Assembly: GCF_002208135.1 (NCBI RefSeq)
Contig: NZ_CP021646.1
Span: 1,967,501 to 2,031,500, forward strand
DNA length: 64,000 bases
Direction of reading: 5' to 3'
From: Pseudoalteromonas piscicida
Lineage (GTDB): Bacteria > Pseudomonadota > Gammaproteobacteria > Enterobacterales > Alteromonadaceae
The stretch's first letter is position 1. Every line of letters begins with the position of its first letter. The notes under the pieces were generated by a model. It did no database searches. It was not told where the DNA came from and was given only the letters and a program-made list of their open reading frames with translations. Of this stretch, positions 7,978 to 16,967 are shown piece by piece. The position numbers and the translations under genes were made by a program.

Positions 7978-9798
7978 ATGAAACCACGATTTAAATTAAG
8001 TGTTGGCGCACTCATTGTTGCCGGTACTTTTGCACTCTCCGCTTGTAAATCCACTGGTGTTAGCAATAAAGCCCTGACAGAAGCTGATGCTATTGCATTT
8101 TTAGACAAAGCTTCTGAACAGCTGGTCGATCTTAACTTCCGCTCTAGTCGCTCAGATTGGATCTACTCAAACTTTATTACACACGACACGGCCTCTCTTG
8201 CTGCGGACGTTAATGAGGAATATACCACTGCACTCGTTGAATTAGCGAACCAAGCCGCACAGTTTGATGGTCTAAATTTAAGCGAAGATACGCGCCGTAA
8301 ACTCGACAAATTGAAGCTCAACCTGACATTGCCTGCACCAAAAGACGCTGAAAAAACAGCAGAACTTGCAAAGCTCACTGCAGAGCTTGATGGGATGTAC
8401 GGAAAAGGCAAATACTGTAAAGATGATGGCACTTGCCTAAGCCTTGGCGACATGACAGCTAAGATGGCAAATAGTCGCGACTATGAAGAGCTTTTAGACA
8501 TCTGGCAAGGCTGGCGCGAAGTATCAAAGCCAATGCGTCCACTCTATGAAAAGCAAGTGGTACTAACCAATGAGGGTGCTAATGAGCTTGGTTACGCAGA
8601 CACCGGCGCTATGTGGCGCAGTAAATACGACATGCCAGCGGACGACTTTGCAAAAGAGCTGGACCGTACCTGGGAGCAAGTCAAGCCGTTATACGATTCG
8701 CTTCACTGTCATGTTAGAGCCAAACTGGGCGAAAAATATGGTGAAGACAAAGTGCCTCAAGATCAGCCAATTCCTGCACACCTGCTTGGTAATATGTGGG
8801 CACAAAGCTGGGGTAATATCTATGATCTAGTCGCGCCAGAAAATGCAGATCCGGGTTACGATGTAACGGCGCTACTGGCTAAACATAATTACGACGAAAT
8901 CAAGATGGTAAAAGGTGCAGAGAAGTTCTTTACCTCAATGGGTTTTGCACCTTTACCTGAGACCTTCTACGAACGTTCTTTATTTATTAAACCAAAAGAC
9001 CGCGACGTACAATGTCATGCGTCAGCTTGGAACTTAGATGCCAAAGACGACCTACGTATCAAAATGTGTATTCAACGCACGGGTGAAGAGTTCTCAGTTA
9101 TCCACCATGAACTCGGCCATAACTTCTATCAACGCGCTTACAATCAACAGCCTGTATATTACCAAGAGAGTGCCAACGATGGCTTCCACGAAGCTATCGG
9201 TGACACTATCGCGCTATCTGTAACACCTGGCTACTTAAAGCAAATTGGTTTGTTGGATACCGTACCAGATGAGTCAAAAGATATCGGTCTATTGATGAAG
9301 ATGGCACTCGATAAAGTCGCATTCATTCCATTTGGCCTACTTGTCGACCAATGGCGCTGGAAAGTATTCTCTGGTGAGATTTCTCCAGCAGAGTACAACC
9401 AAGCATGGTGGGAATTAAGAGAGAAATATCAAGGGATTAAAGCACCAGTTTCACGTACTGAAAGTGACTTTGACCCAGGTGCAAAATACCACGTACCAGG
9501 TAATGTACCTTACACTCGTTACTTCCTAGCGCATATTTTGCAGTTCCAATTCCACAAATCACTCTGTGAAATTGCTGGCAGCAAAGAAGCCATTCACCGC
9601 TGCTCTGTTTACAACTCGAAAGCGGCTGGTGAACGTTTAAATGCCATGCTTGAAATGGGCAGCAGCAAACCTTGGCAACAAGCACTTAAAACGCTAACAG
9701 GTAAAGATGAAATGGATGCAACCGCAGTACTTGACTACTTTGCACCATTGCAAAAATACCTAGATGAGCAAAACAAAGGCCGTAACTGCGGCTGGTAA
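7978..9798 (+). CDS. M2 family zinc peptidase (angiotensin-converting-enzyme-like), lipoprotein
   Basis: A 606-residue secreted dicarboxypeptidase-type metalloprotease. The N-terminus MKPRFKLSVGALIVAGTFALSACKS is a lipoprotein signal with lipobox LSAC. The gluzincin zinc site is complete: HELGH at residues 377-381 and the third ligand Glu405 in FHEAIGD, 24 residues downstream. The stretch WAQSWGNIYDLV and the C-terminal PYTRYFLAHILQFQFHKSLC are also characteristic of M2. ACE-like enzymes remove dipeptides from peptide C-termini; in marine bacteria they are thought to help with peptide nutrition. It is a single gene with its own terminator. Confidence 0.93.
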   Translation: MKPRFKLSVGALIVAGTFALSACKSTGVSNKALTEADAIAFLDKASEQLVDLNFRSSRSDWIYSNFITHDTASLAADVNEEYTTALVELANQAAQFDGLNLSEDTRRKLDKLKLNLTLPAPKDAEKTAELAKLTAELDGMYGKGKYCKDDGTCLSLGDMTAKMANSRDYEELLDIWQGWREVSKPMRPLYEKQVVLTNEGANELGYADTGAMWRSKYDMPADDFAKELDRTWEQVKPLYDSLHCHVRAKLGEKYGEDKVPQDQPIPAHLLGNMWAQSWGNIYDLVAPENADPGYDVTALLAKHNYDEIKMVKGAEKFFTSMGFAPLPETFYERSLFIKPKDRDVQCHASAWNLDAKDDLRIKMCIQRTGEEFSVIHHELGHNFYQRAYNQQPVYYQESANDGFHEAIGDTIALSVTPGYLKQIGLLDTVPDESKDIGLLMKMALDKVAFIPFGLLVDQWRWKVFSGEISPAEYNQAWWELREKYQGIKAPVSRTESDFDPGAKYHVPGNVPYTRYFLAHILQFQFHKSLCEIAGSKEAIHRCSVYNSKAAGERLNAMLEMGSSKPWQQALKTLTGKDEMDATAVLDYFAPLQKYLDEQNKGRNCGW

Positions 9799-9820
9799 TT
9801 GCTAGCAATTACAGACTAAG

Positions 9821-9852
9821 AAACGGGCACACTAAATCGGGCCCGTTTTTTA
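9821..9852 (+). terminator. Terminator of the M2 peptidase gene
   Basis: AAACGGGC at 9821-9828 pairs with GCCCGTTT at 9841-9848, followed directly by a T run. Confidence 0.85.
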
Positions 9853-9974
9853 TTGGTTTAATTTTGTTACAGTTCAGTAACTTCCTTTTTTAGCGCCAAT
9901 CATATACGCTCAAATCAAAGTCAGCCTACCGCTCTTAGCAGTGAAGGTCTGTGTTGTCACTTGCAAGGATCCTT

Positions 9975-10781
9975 ATGAATATAAAAAGAATTGGCCTAAT
10001 TGCCATCTTTGAATTGCAACGCTTGTTTGCAACAAAACGCGGATGGATAGCCATCGCCGCATTTGTTTTGGTCTGGTATGCCATTTTGCGCTACGCCATT
10101 GCAGAAGCGGTATCCATTGTCAGCGACCCCAACTTCAAAAATATGATCCAGAGCTTTTCGGGCGTCGTCGGTATGCACCGTATTGCCCAATGGCCTGAAA
10201 TGGAGCTTGCACTGTACTTAGTTTGGTCAATCTTCTTATTTCCTCTCTTTGTAATCTTTTCAAGTGCAGATCAAACGGTAGAAGATAGAACCCGCGGCAC
10301 ACTTAGATTTCTAACCCTACGCACATCTCGCGCGGAAATTGTTGTTGGCCGTTTTGTTGGGCAGATATTCAATACTCTACTACTTATAGCGATTTCTGCT
10401 ATTGGCGCTTGGATATTAATGGTTGTGCGCGACCCAAGCTTATGGCTCACAGGGCTTACTCGAGCGACATTAATTGTCTTAGAGCTAACGCTCATTACTG
10501 CACCATTTATTGCCCTGATGTCTGTGGCTAATCACTTTGCTAACTCAAGCAAAATGAGCATGATTTACGCGATCTTGACCTACTTAACGCTCGCCACTTT
10601 GGTCGCTTTTGCGCTTGAGTACAACGCTTACGCAGAGTATCTCTTTTATCTTTTCCCTGGATTCCAAGGCTCAGAAACCATCGCACAAAATATCAACCTC
10701 ACTCGCTTTGCCACGCCAGTGCTGCATAGCCTCGTATTAATTGCAATTAGTTGTGAACTATTAAGAAGGCGCGCGCTATGA
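9975..10781 (+). CDS. ABC transporter permease (ABC-2 type)
   Basis: The ATG at 9975 is preceded by AAGGA with 5-base spacing and gives MNIKRIGLIAIFELQRLFATKRGW, about 268 residues; the longer frame from a GTG at 9951 lacks a binding site. The product is hydrophobic, with about six membrane helices: an early one (AIAAFVLVWYAILRY), a pair in the centre (LYLVWSIFLFPLFVIF and FNTLLLIAISAIGAWILM) and a C-terminal set. EDRTRGTLRFLTLRTSRAEIVVGRF is the conserved cytoplasmic loop of ABC-2 permeases, the presumed coupling helix. It overlaps the ATPase gene downstream by 4 bases. Together they should form an exporter of the NosFY/CcmA-type; the cargo is unknown. Confidence 0.85.
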   Translation: MNIKRIGLIAIFELQRLFATKRGWIAIAAFVLVWYAILRYAIAEAVSIVSDPNFKNMIQSFSGVVGMHRIAQWPEMELALYLVWSIFLFPLFVIFSSADQTVEDRTRGTLRFLTLRTSRAEIVVGRFVGQIFNTLLLIAISAIGAWILMVVRDPSLWLTGLTRATLIVLELTLITAPFIALMSVANHFANSSKMSMIYAILTYLTLATLVAFALEYNAYAEYLFYLFPGFQGSETIAQNINLTRFATPVLHSLVLIAISCELLRRRAL

Positions 10782-11671
10782 GTAGCATCATTGAAGTTAA
10801 TAATTTGGTGAAAGAATATGGACGAAAACGCGCACTAGATAACGTATCTTTTTCTCTAAACGCGGGTTCACCCATTGCGCTTGTCGGCCCAAATGGTGCA
10901 GGTAAAACCACCCTTTTTAGCACACTTTGCGGGTATCTAAATGCCGATGCTGGCAGTGTTCAAATTTTAGCCCACAAACCTGGCAACGCTGCGCTTTTTG
11001 GTCGCCTTGCCGCACTTCCACAGGATGCTCAGCTTGATCCAAGATTTTCTGTCAGTAATCAGTTACGTTTATACGGACAGCTTCAAGGTTTAGATACGAA
11101 AGCAGCCGAGAGTGAAACGCATAGAGTGCTTAAGCTTGTCGACCTCGAAGACTGTTATAACGCCAAACCTCATGAGTTATCTCATGGCATGCGAAAACGT
11201 ATCTGTATTGCCCAAACGCTACTTTCCAAGCCTGAAATTGTACTGCTTGATGAAGCCACGGCTGGACTAGACCCCGTGAATGCTCGTGAGATCAGAAACC
11301 TAGTAAAAAGGCTTCAATCTGAAACGACCTTTATTTTGAGTTCACACGATTTAGTCGAACTAGATGATTTATGCGATCAGGTCTTACATTTACAGCATGG
11401 TAAATTAACCTCTGTTGACCGCATCCAAGAAGCGGAACTAGCCACGCTGACTGTAAAACTGAAAGAGTCTGGCACCAGTAGTCACATAGCGCTTTTGAGA
11501 ACCTTGCAGGGCGTTGAAGAGGTGAAGATAAATGCCAGCGGCGCCCTGCTTATTGAGTACCGTAGTGGTCAACAGGTTGATATTGACGTACTCCGACTTT
11601 GCCGTGAACAGGGTTGGCGTTACAAGTCGTTAGTTAATGGTAAAACACTAGAAGATGAACTGTTCGGCTAG
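10778..11671 (+). CDS. ABC transporter ATP-binding protein
   Basis: A 297-residue ATPase. Walker A GPNGAGKTT is near residue 40, the signature LSHGMRKRICIAQ near 140, Walker B IVLLDEATAGLDP near 160 and the switch histidine in SSHD near 190. The signature begins LSHG rather than LSGG, a common variant in ABC-2 exporters. After about residue 215 there is an extra C-terminal domain typical of CcmA/NosF-type subunits. It is coupled to the permease by an ATGA overlap. The pair lacks a periplasmic binding protein, consistent with export. Confidence 0.9.
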   Translation: MSSIIEVNNLVKEYGRKRALDNVSFSLNAGSPIALVGPNGAGKTTLFSTLCGYLNADAGSVQILAHKPGNAALFGRLAALPQDAQLDPRFSVSNQLRLYGQLQGLDTKAAESETHRVLKLVDLEDCYNAKPHELSHGMRKRICIAQTLLSKPEIVLLDEATAGLDPVNAREIRNLVKRLQSETTFILSSHDLVELDDLCDQVLHLQHGKLTSVDRIQEAELATLTVKLKESGTSSHIALLRTLQGVEEVKINASGALLIEYRSGQQVDIDVLRLCREQGWRYKSLVNGKTLEDELFG

Positions 11672-11693
11672 CACGCGGTTAGTTTAGTAAATT

Positions 11694-11722
11694 AAAAAAG
11701 CCCGGATATTGCAGGCTTTTTT
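11694..11722. terminator. Bidirectional terminator, ABC exporter / M56 gene
   Basis: AAAAAAGCC at 11694-11702 pairs with GGCTTTTTT at 11714-11722 across an 11-base loop. Both strands carry a T run after the stem, and the two genes converge. Confidence 0.85.
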
Positions 11723-11735
11723 AATTTTTAATGAG

Positions 11736-13349
11736 TTATAACTTCGCCAGTAACAAAGAACCTGGTCGAGGTAAACGAGGTAATATTGCCGGCGTTTTCG
11801 CATAATGCGCTGGTAAACGTTCTTTCAACTCGTTCACCTTTGTCTGGTTATTCAGTTTTTCGTATGCATAGTATCTTAGGATATCTTGATATGTTTGATT
11901 TTCAGCACTGGTTACAACATCACTGTTTAATGCAGCTAATGCTTTATCATAGTCTGCCATTTCAATGTAGGCGCGTGCCAAATCGGTAGCGCTACCGATT
12001 TGAAATCGGCTTTGCATTTTTTCAGATAAACTCTCTAGTTGCTCTGCTGCCAGCTGATATTGCCCAAGGTGCATATAAGCTGATGCTAATCTGTTTTTTA
12101 AAAATGGCGGCTGAGTAGACCCTTCAGGAAACCAATTAGTGTAAGCGGTCAAGATTGCTTCGTATTGTTCTAGCTTATGATAGGTTTGGTCGAGCAAGGT
12201 AAAACTTTTTACTTTTATATCCAGCTCTTCAAAACCATTTAACGATCCGCGATTACTATACCAGTTTAAGATGTGTGAAACCGCTGCTGTTAGCTGTGCT
12301 TCATCATCCGATTTCGCGCCTTTCGCCCCAGCGAGTAGTTCCCTCAATTGCTGTTGATATCGCGCTGACTTTTCACTCTTTTGTTTACTAGCTCCTTGTG
12401 TTACCTGCTTTTCACTGACGATTTGGTTAGCAGCTAAGGCACTACAAGACAGCGCCGCCGTGATAATCATTAAGTGGGATAATTTCATTTTCTTTTCCTT
12501 GTTTAGTGTTTTAACTCTTTGAATATTGAAACTTTTCGAGTGAGATACGGCTAATACTGAATGACCTAATGATGTCTGTTCATACCTGTATTGATGTTCG
12601 GACAACAGTAAACTAGCCAAATCGTATCTATATTTATCACTCAGTTTTTCCATACAGCTTTCATCGCAGCTGAATTCAATTTGTTGTCGCGCCAAATTTG
12701 CTAACAACAAACAGAATGGATTCCAAAAAAATAGGCTTTCAGTTGCACATATTAGCCATAACCAACATGTGTCCTTATGCTTGATATGCGTTAACTCATG
12801 CTCAATCACTGAATCGAGTTCTGGTCGACCTTTCATCTTACAGTCTAACCAAATGGTGGGCTGTAATGGGCCTGTCGTAATTGCAGGGGTACTTAAATCT
12901 GCAAATTTTACGGTACAAAACGTGTGTAAACATTGATGTTCTTCACTTATGTAGGCGTCTTTTTCTATGCCACTTAGTAATCTTAGATATGACCACACTC
13001 TCGCTATAAATAATCCTCCGCCTATCACCGTCAGAATTACAAACAAGTATGAAAGCAATTGGTTTATGGTATAGCCAGAAAGCCAGCTTGACCCAGCTTG
13101 CAAAGTGGTTTGCTTGATGCTGTTAATATGTGTTGGCTCTGAGTCTGAAATAGAACTCACCTCAATAGTGTAAAGATCGAGATTTATTAAAAAAGGGGGT
13201 GGGGAAAGTTGCTGCCATGGAATTAACCAACTTAATAAGCCTAATACCAACACATAAAAGCGAGTTCGTGCAGGCGCAGTTTTCAGAAAATAACAGCTAG
13301 CCAAACTAACCAAGCTGAGCAAGCATGCTGTGAGTAAATAATCAAACAT
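11736..13349 (-). CDS. BlaR1/MecR1-like M56 membrane peptidase with C-terminal TPR region
   Basis: A 537-residue sensor protease. Residues 1-310 are the M56 part: membrane helices at about 1-22, 30-47 and 95-118, the zinc motif HELTH at 184-188 (VIEHELTHIKHKDT), and a fourth helix at about 290-308. In BlaR1 the protease cleaves the partner repressor after signal binding. The C-terminal half is not a penicillin-binding domain; it is helical and TPR-like, with recurring LG/A-x-Y patterns (LASAYMHLGQYQLAAEQLESL, LARAYIEMADYDKALAALNSD). The signal is therefore probably not a beta-lactam. An AAGGAAAAGAAA sequence lies just before an internal ATG at 12488, whose product would look like a secreted TPR protein. 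It abuts the repressor gene (shared base 13349). Confidence 0.85.
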   Translation of the reverse strand: MFDYLLTACLLSLVSLASCYFLKTAPARTRFYVLVLGLLSWLIPWQQLSPPPFLINLDLYTIEVSSISDSEPTHINSIKQTTLQAGSSWLSGYTINQLLSYLFVILTVIGGGLFIARVWSYLRLLSGIEKDAYISEEHQCLHTFCTVKFADLSTPAITTGPLQPTIWLDCKMKGRPELDSVIEHELTHIKHKDTCWLWLICATESLFFWNPFCLLLANLARQQIEFSCDESCMEKLSDKYRYDLASLLLSEHQYRYEQTSLGHSVLAVSHSKSFNIQRVKTLNKEKKMKLSHLMIITAALSCSALAANQIVSEKQVTQGASKQKSEKSARYQQQLRELLAGAKGAKSDDEAQLTAAVSHILNWYSNRGSLNGFEELDIKVKSFTLLDQTYHKLEQYEAILTAYTNWFPEGSTQPPFLKNRLASAYMHLGQYQLAAEQLESLSEKMQSRFQIGSATDLARAYIEMADYDKALAALNSDVVTSAENQTYQDILRYYAYEKLNNQTKVNELKERLPAHYAKTPAILPRLPRPGSLLLAKL

Positions 13350-13741
13350 TAGTCACTCTCTTTATTCTGTTTTTTGCTCTTGAGTAGGTTTTGTAAATAC
13401 TCAATATCATCATCGTCTAAACTCTCTTCTTTAATGAAATGAGCTATCAGGCTGCGTGAACTACCTTTAAAAAAACGATCCATAAAACGCGGCGTAGCCT
13501 GCTGTGAAAGCGCTTGCTGAGTCACTTTTGCTTGATAGACGATTGACCTCCCCTGCTGACCACAGCGCTCGACCGCACCTTTTTGCTCTAATCGATCTAC
13601 GATTGTTTTGACTGTGTTGTAAGCCACTTTCTTCGCTCTTGTCTCATCTGCAAGAAAACATTTATGGAGCTCACTGGCTGTACATGCATTTTGTTGCCAA
13701 AGTAGCTTCATCACGTCTAATTCAAATTCACTTAGTTTCAC
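13349..13741 (-). CDS. BlaI/MecI/CopY-family transcriptional repressor
   Basis: A 130-residue winged-helix repressor starting at GTG (AAGG 6 bases upstream). LSEFELDVMKLLWQQNACTASELHKCF and KVAYNTVKTIVDRLEQKGAVERCGQQGRSIVYQAKV are the typical BlaI DNA-binding domain, followed by a short C-terminal dimerisation helix region. It is the first gene of a two-gene operon with the M56 protease, its expected partner. Two TACA-N2-TGTA palindromes directly upstream are its likely operators, implying autoregulation. No beta-lactamase or other target gene is adjacent. Confidence 0.92.
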   Translation of the reverse strand: MKLSEFELDVMKLLWQQNACTASELHKCFLADETRAKKVAYNTVKTIVDRLEQKGAVERCGQQGRSIVYQAKVTQQALSQQATPRFMDRFFKGSSRSLIAHFIKEESLDDDDIEYLQNLLKSKKQNKESD

Positions 13742-13756
13742 TTGGTACCTTCATTA

Positions 13757-13790
13757 CTACATTTGTAGTTTTAAACCACTACAAATGTAG
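13757..13790. promoter_or_regulatory. Twin BlaI/MecI-type operators
   Basis: CTACATTTGTAG at 13757-13768 and CTACAAATGTAG at 13779-13790 are two 12-bp palindromes containing the BlaI core TACA-N2-TGTA; they are also reverse complements of each other. Centre spacing is 22 bases, two helical turns. They lie 16-49 bases upstream of the repressor start, where they would cover the promoter. Confidence 0.85.
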
Positions 13791-13925
13791 TTGTTAGTAC
13801 CCATGGAGTCAAGTAGAATTATTTGGTAGGAAAGTAGAAGGTGGTGCTATACATGAAAGCAGCATTACCTTGAGGGAAAAATGAGGGGGGTGTAACTGCC
13901 CCAAGAAGCGGTGTTAACAAATCGC

Positions 13926-14048
13926 CAAATCGCTGACACCCACCACTAATTTGCACCTTCCTAAGATCCCGCCTAAGCTTTAGTTCTGCACTCAAAGGAT
14001 TGAGGAGACCACACTATGGCAACTGCCCGTAAAAGACAAACTAGTTTA
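13926..14048 (+). repeat. Direct repeat copy 1: leader and 5' end of Y1 transposase gene
   Basis: This stretch matches 15649-15771 with only scattered substitutions over about 120 bases. It comprises a leader of about 90 bases plus the first 11 codons of a Y1 transposase gene beginning at 14016. The similarity starts at CAAATCGCTGACACCC in both copies. Confidence 0.85.
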
Positions 14049-15560
14049 GTCGGTTCTGAATATTGACGTTTTAATGCTTAGGCTGGCCGCATTCAATCAA
14101 TCCAGACTTGGGCATTATCTTTATCGACAGTTCTGTTATTGCACAGCGCTTTTCGCTGCTAATAACTGATATAAAATCCAGGCATAAAAAAGCCGCAGTT
14201 GAGCTAGGATTTTACGGCAGTTTTGGCCTACGCCTGCAAGCACTGCGTTAAGCCTGTCACCGAGCTTTCCTTTTAAACGGTTAAGACCCAAGTGGCCATC
14301 TTGTTTCATGTGCCCGATGATTGGCTCTATCGCGTTGCGTCGCCTGAGCTTTTTCTTAATGCTCGGCGTCACTCCACGTTTTTGCCCTGCAATACACACA
14401 TCATAACGTTCTGCAAAATGCCCGCGATAACCTCTATCTACAAAACAGCTGTATGGCCTTTTATCTGTCACGTTTTCTACTATTCTCAACGTTTCCCATA
14501 ACGTGTCACCGTCATAGGGGTTGCCGTGCATTGCATGAGCGCACACCACAAACTGCTCTTTCAATGTTGTCGCGACACTCACTTTGACACCAAACTCATA
14601 TGGCTTTGCGCTTTTCCCCTTGGCGATACATTCAACACCCGGCTCATGTAGGCTATAGAGCTTGTTTTTACTCGTTCTTTCTTGCTTTAACAGTCGCTCA
14701 GCCTGCTGCAGAGTATCGAAGAATTCCTTGCTTGGTTGCTCGGTGATTTTCCGCAAGATGTCTTTCATCACTCGCCTGAGATAGTTTTTCTGTTTTTTCA
14801 GTGTTTTCTTCATGCGTTTGAATTGTTTGGCATGGGCATAACTTGCCACCTTTTGAGCGGCCTTAGGGCCAACTCGTTCATAACTTTGCCTAAGCACGAT
14901 GCCGGCTTGCTTAGCGAAGCCAACCAGTTTATTGCGGCATTTTTCTAGTAGTTTACTGTCCGTTGGATGGGCGATATTTTTCTCCATGACGGTGCTATCC
15001 ACGACCACTTCTCGCAAGCTTGAAGGCTTAATTGTATTACTTTTAAGGCCCGCATCTACCGTGAGTGACAGCATTAACTCAACGCCATCCTCACCAATTC
15101 GCTTGCGAAAGCGTGTCATTGAACTGGGATCGCAAGGTGGTTCATGCGTAAAAAATTGCATGCCACAAAAATATTGCCAATACGGGTTTTCGCACCACAT
15201 GGCCACCGTGTTTTCGTCAGACAGTTTGTTAATTTGTTTCAGGTATTCGAGACCCGCCAGCAGGCGGATAGGCTTGGCGCCAGCGCCTTTATCGCCATAA
15301 TGCTGTTTAAATTCAACCTCTAGACGCTGCCAATCAATGAGTTTTGCCAATTTCACGAGTTCATGACGCGGTGAAACAATATCAATAAGCTCGACTTGAA
15401 ACAGGTGCTTTTGTGGTGTTTGCATGGTTGGTTTTGGTTTCATTTTTACACTCAAATTGCAATGTTTTGGTTGTGTGATTCAAAAAAGTTGCAATTTGAG
15501 GGTAGTAAGATCGTTTAGATCTTCAAGTAATTCAATAAATTAAATTGGTTTCAGGATCGA
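14049..15560 (-). mobile_element. IS5-type insertion sequence with flanking direct repeat
   Basis: The element is about 1.5 kb. Its ends read GTCGGTTCTGAA on the left and, on the complement of the right end, TCGATCCTGAA, an imperfect terminal inverted repeat. The bases CTAGTTTA occur at 14041-14048 and again at 15561-15568, and the intact host gene has a single such block at that place, so this is a target duplication of about 7-9 bases. The precise end is ambiguous by one or two bases. It carries one transposase gene on the minus strand. Confidence 0.8.
14136..15443 (-). CDS. IS5-family (DDE) transposase
   Basis: From the ATG at 15443 the product is 435 residues; the frame is open to a TTG four codons earlier. 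The N-terminal half (AKLIDWQRLEVEFKQHYG ... RLLAGLEYLKQINKLSDE) is the DUF772-type transposase N-terminal domain. DDE residues are expected at VVDSTVME (D), CFVDRGYRGH (D) and RRNAIEPIIGHMKQDGHLGLNRLKG (E), the last being the familiar Y/R-x-E-P-x-I-G-H-x-K motif. The gene appears intact, so the element may still be active. Confidence 0.9.
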   Translation of the reverse strand: MKPKPTMQTPQKHLFQVELIDIVSPRHELVKLAKLIDWQRLEVEFKQHYGDKGAGAKPIRLLAGLEYLKQINKLSDENTVAMWCENPYWQYFCGMQFFTHEPPCDPSSMTRFRKRIGEDGVELMLSLTVDAGLKSNTIKPSSLREVVVDSTVMEKNIAHPTDSKLLEKCRNKLVGFAKQAGIVLRQSYERVGPKAAQKVASYAHAKQFKRMKKTLKKQKNYLRRVMKDILRKITEQPSKEFFDTLQQAERLLKQERTSKNKLYSLHEPGVECIAKGKSAKPYEFGVKVSVATTLKEQFVVCAHAMHGNPYDGDTLWETLRIVENVTDKRPYSCFVDRGYRGHFAERYDVCIAGQKRGVTPSIKKKLRRRNAIEPIIGHMKQDGHLGLNRLKGKLGDRLNAVLAGVGQNCRKILAQLRLFYAWILYQLLAAKSAVQ

Positions 15561-15648
15561 CTAGTTTAACCGACACCAAATACTACCACTGTATCTCTCG
15601 TTGCGTAAGACGCGCATTTTTATGCGGTGAAGATAAGTTTACGACGCA

Positions 15649-15771
15649 CAAATCGCTGACACCCACCACTAATTTGCACCTTTCTAAGATCCTGCCTAAG
15701 CTTTAATTCTGCACTCAAAGGATTGAGGAAACCTAGCTATGGCGACTGCCCGTAATAGACAAATTAGTTTA
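15649..15771 (+). repeat. Direct repeat copy 2: leader and 5' end of Y1 transposase gene
   Basis: Second copy of the roughly 120-base block at 13926-14048. It forms the leader and first 11 codons of the intact Y1 transposase gene. The block begins immediately after the truncated end of copy 1's coding fragment. Confidence 0.85.
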
Positions 15772-16710
15772 ACCGACACCAAATACTACCACTGTATCTC
15801 CCGTTGCGTAAGGCGCGCCTTTCTCTGCGGTGAAGATAAATTTACCGGAAAATCATACGAACACCGCCGAGATTGGGTTGAAGAAAAGCTCCTGATGCTG
15901 GGGTCTGTGTTTTGTATTGATATTTGTGCTTATGCTGTGATGAGTAATCACACCCACATTGTTTTATATGTTGATGATAGAAAGGCTAAGCGCCTGTCGG
16001 ATAAAGCAGTTGTAATACGATGGCACAAGTTGTTCAAAGGTAATTGGATAAGCCAAAAATTTATTGAAGATGAGCCACTCAGTGAACCAGAGCAATTGAT
16101 GCTTGGTGAACTGGTCGATGAGTATAGAGAAAGACTGGCGGATATTAGCTGGTTTATGCGGGTGCTTAACGAAGACATCGCCCGTCGAGCAAACAAAGAA
16201 GATAATTGTACAGGTCGGTTTTGGGAAGGACGATTCAAATCCCAAGCATTACTAGACGAGGCAGCTCTGGCTGCTTGTCTCGTTTACGTAGACCTAAACC
16301 CCATTAGAGCCAAAATTGCAGCAACACCAGAGACCTCAGACTACACCAGCATCAAAAAACGCATCGACCACGCTAAACAGGGCAAACAACCAAAAAGCCT
16401 ACTACGTTTTGCGGGCAGCCCCCGAAAACATATGCCAAAAGGCCTGCCTTTTGAACTCAAGTCCTATATTGAATTAGTTGAACTCACAGGCCAATGTATT
16501 CGCGCCGATAAACGCGGGTATATCAATGAAGCACAACCCATTCTTACTCGACTCAATATAGAACCTGAGAACTGGATAAAACTCACTACGCAGTTTTCTC
16601 GGGTATTCCACGGTGCTGTGGGCCGAGAGCGAACAATAACCGCTTACTGTGAAAGACTGCAAAAACGGCGACGGACAAACCTAACAAACAGCAAGCGCTT
16701 GTTAGCTTAG
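15739..16710 (+). CDS. Y1 / REP-associated tyrosine transposase (RAYT)
   Basis: A 323-residue IS200-like single-strand transposase. The HUH motif is visible in AYAVMSNHTHIVLYVDD (H-T-H), the N-terminal [18 protein letters not shown] is family-typical, and GRFWEGRFKSQALLDEAALAACLVYVDLNPIRAKIA is the signature region of TnpA_REP proteins that precedes the DNA-specificity part. Such enzymes usually mobilise or maintain REP palindromes. No second gene (tnpB) accompanies it. A GATAAGCTTATC palindrome lies about 90 bases past the stop and might be part of a cognate hairpin. Confidence 0.9.
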   Translation: MATARNRQISLTDTKYYHCISRCVRRAFLCGEDKFTGKSYEHRRDWVEEKLLMLGSVFCIDICAYAVMSNHTHIVLYVDDRKAKRLSDKAVVIRWHKLFKGNWISQKFIEDEPLSEPEQLMLGELVDEYRERLADISWFMRVLNEDIARRANKEDNCTGRFWEGRFKSQALLDEAALAACLVYVDLNPIRAKIAATPETSDYTSIKKRIDHAKQGKQPKSLLRFAGSPRKHMPKGLPFELKSYIELVELTGQCIRADKRGYINEAQPILTRLNIEPENWIKLTTQFSRVFHGAVGRERTITAYCERLQKRRRTNLTNSKRLLA

Positions 16711-16932
16711 CAAAACTCACATTCTCAATTCTCGAATTTCTTACTGCAGTATTTGCAACGCCTTGTCGTGAGCGATAACCCGGTTTTAGTGTAGCGATAA
16801 GCTTATCCGCCAAAGGTCACCCTATCTAGGAAGAGATTGTTTTTTATTGCACTAAGCGCAAAAGAGTATTGGTTATCGCCGAGTTTTCATAAGTTCAATT
16901 AAGAAGCTTAGTTGTATTAATTAACCTCTCTC

Positions 16933-16963
16933 AGGCACGATAACAAAAATCACCGTGCCTTTT
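16933..16963 (+). terminator. Hairpin downstream of the Y1 gene
   Basis: AGGCACG at 16933-16939 pairs with CGTGCCT at 16954-16960 and is followed by TTTTC. It lies between the Y1 gene and the convergent histidine kinase gene. It is a moderate terminator candidate. Confidence 0.5.
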
Positions 16964-16967
16964 CATC

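Larger units (their letters stand above)
14016..15640 (+). pseudogene. Y1 (REP-associated) transposase 5' remnant, split by an IS
   Basis: The reading frame MATARKRQTSL runs from 14016 to 14048, is interrupted by the IS, and resumes at 15569 as [25 protein letters not shown] until about 15640. Joined, it equals the first 36 or so codons of the intact gene at 15739. It then runs directly into the leader of that second copy, so the first gene lost nearly all its body before or after the IS arrived. The state suggests tandem duplication or recombination between two copies. Confidence 0.82.
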
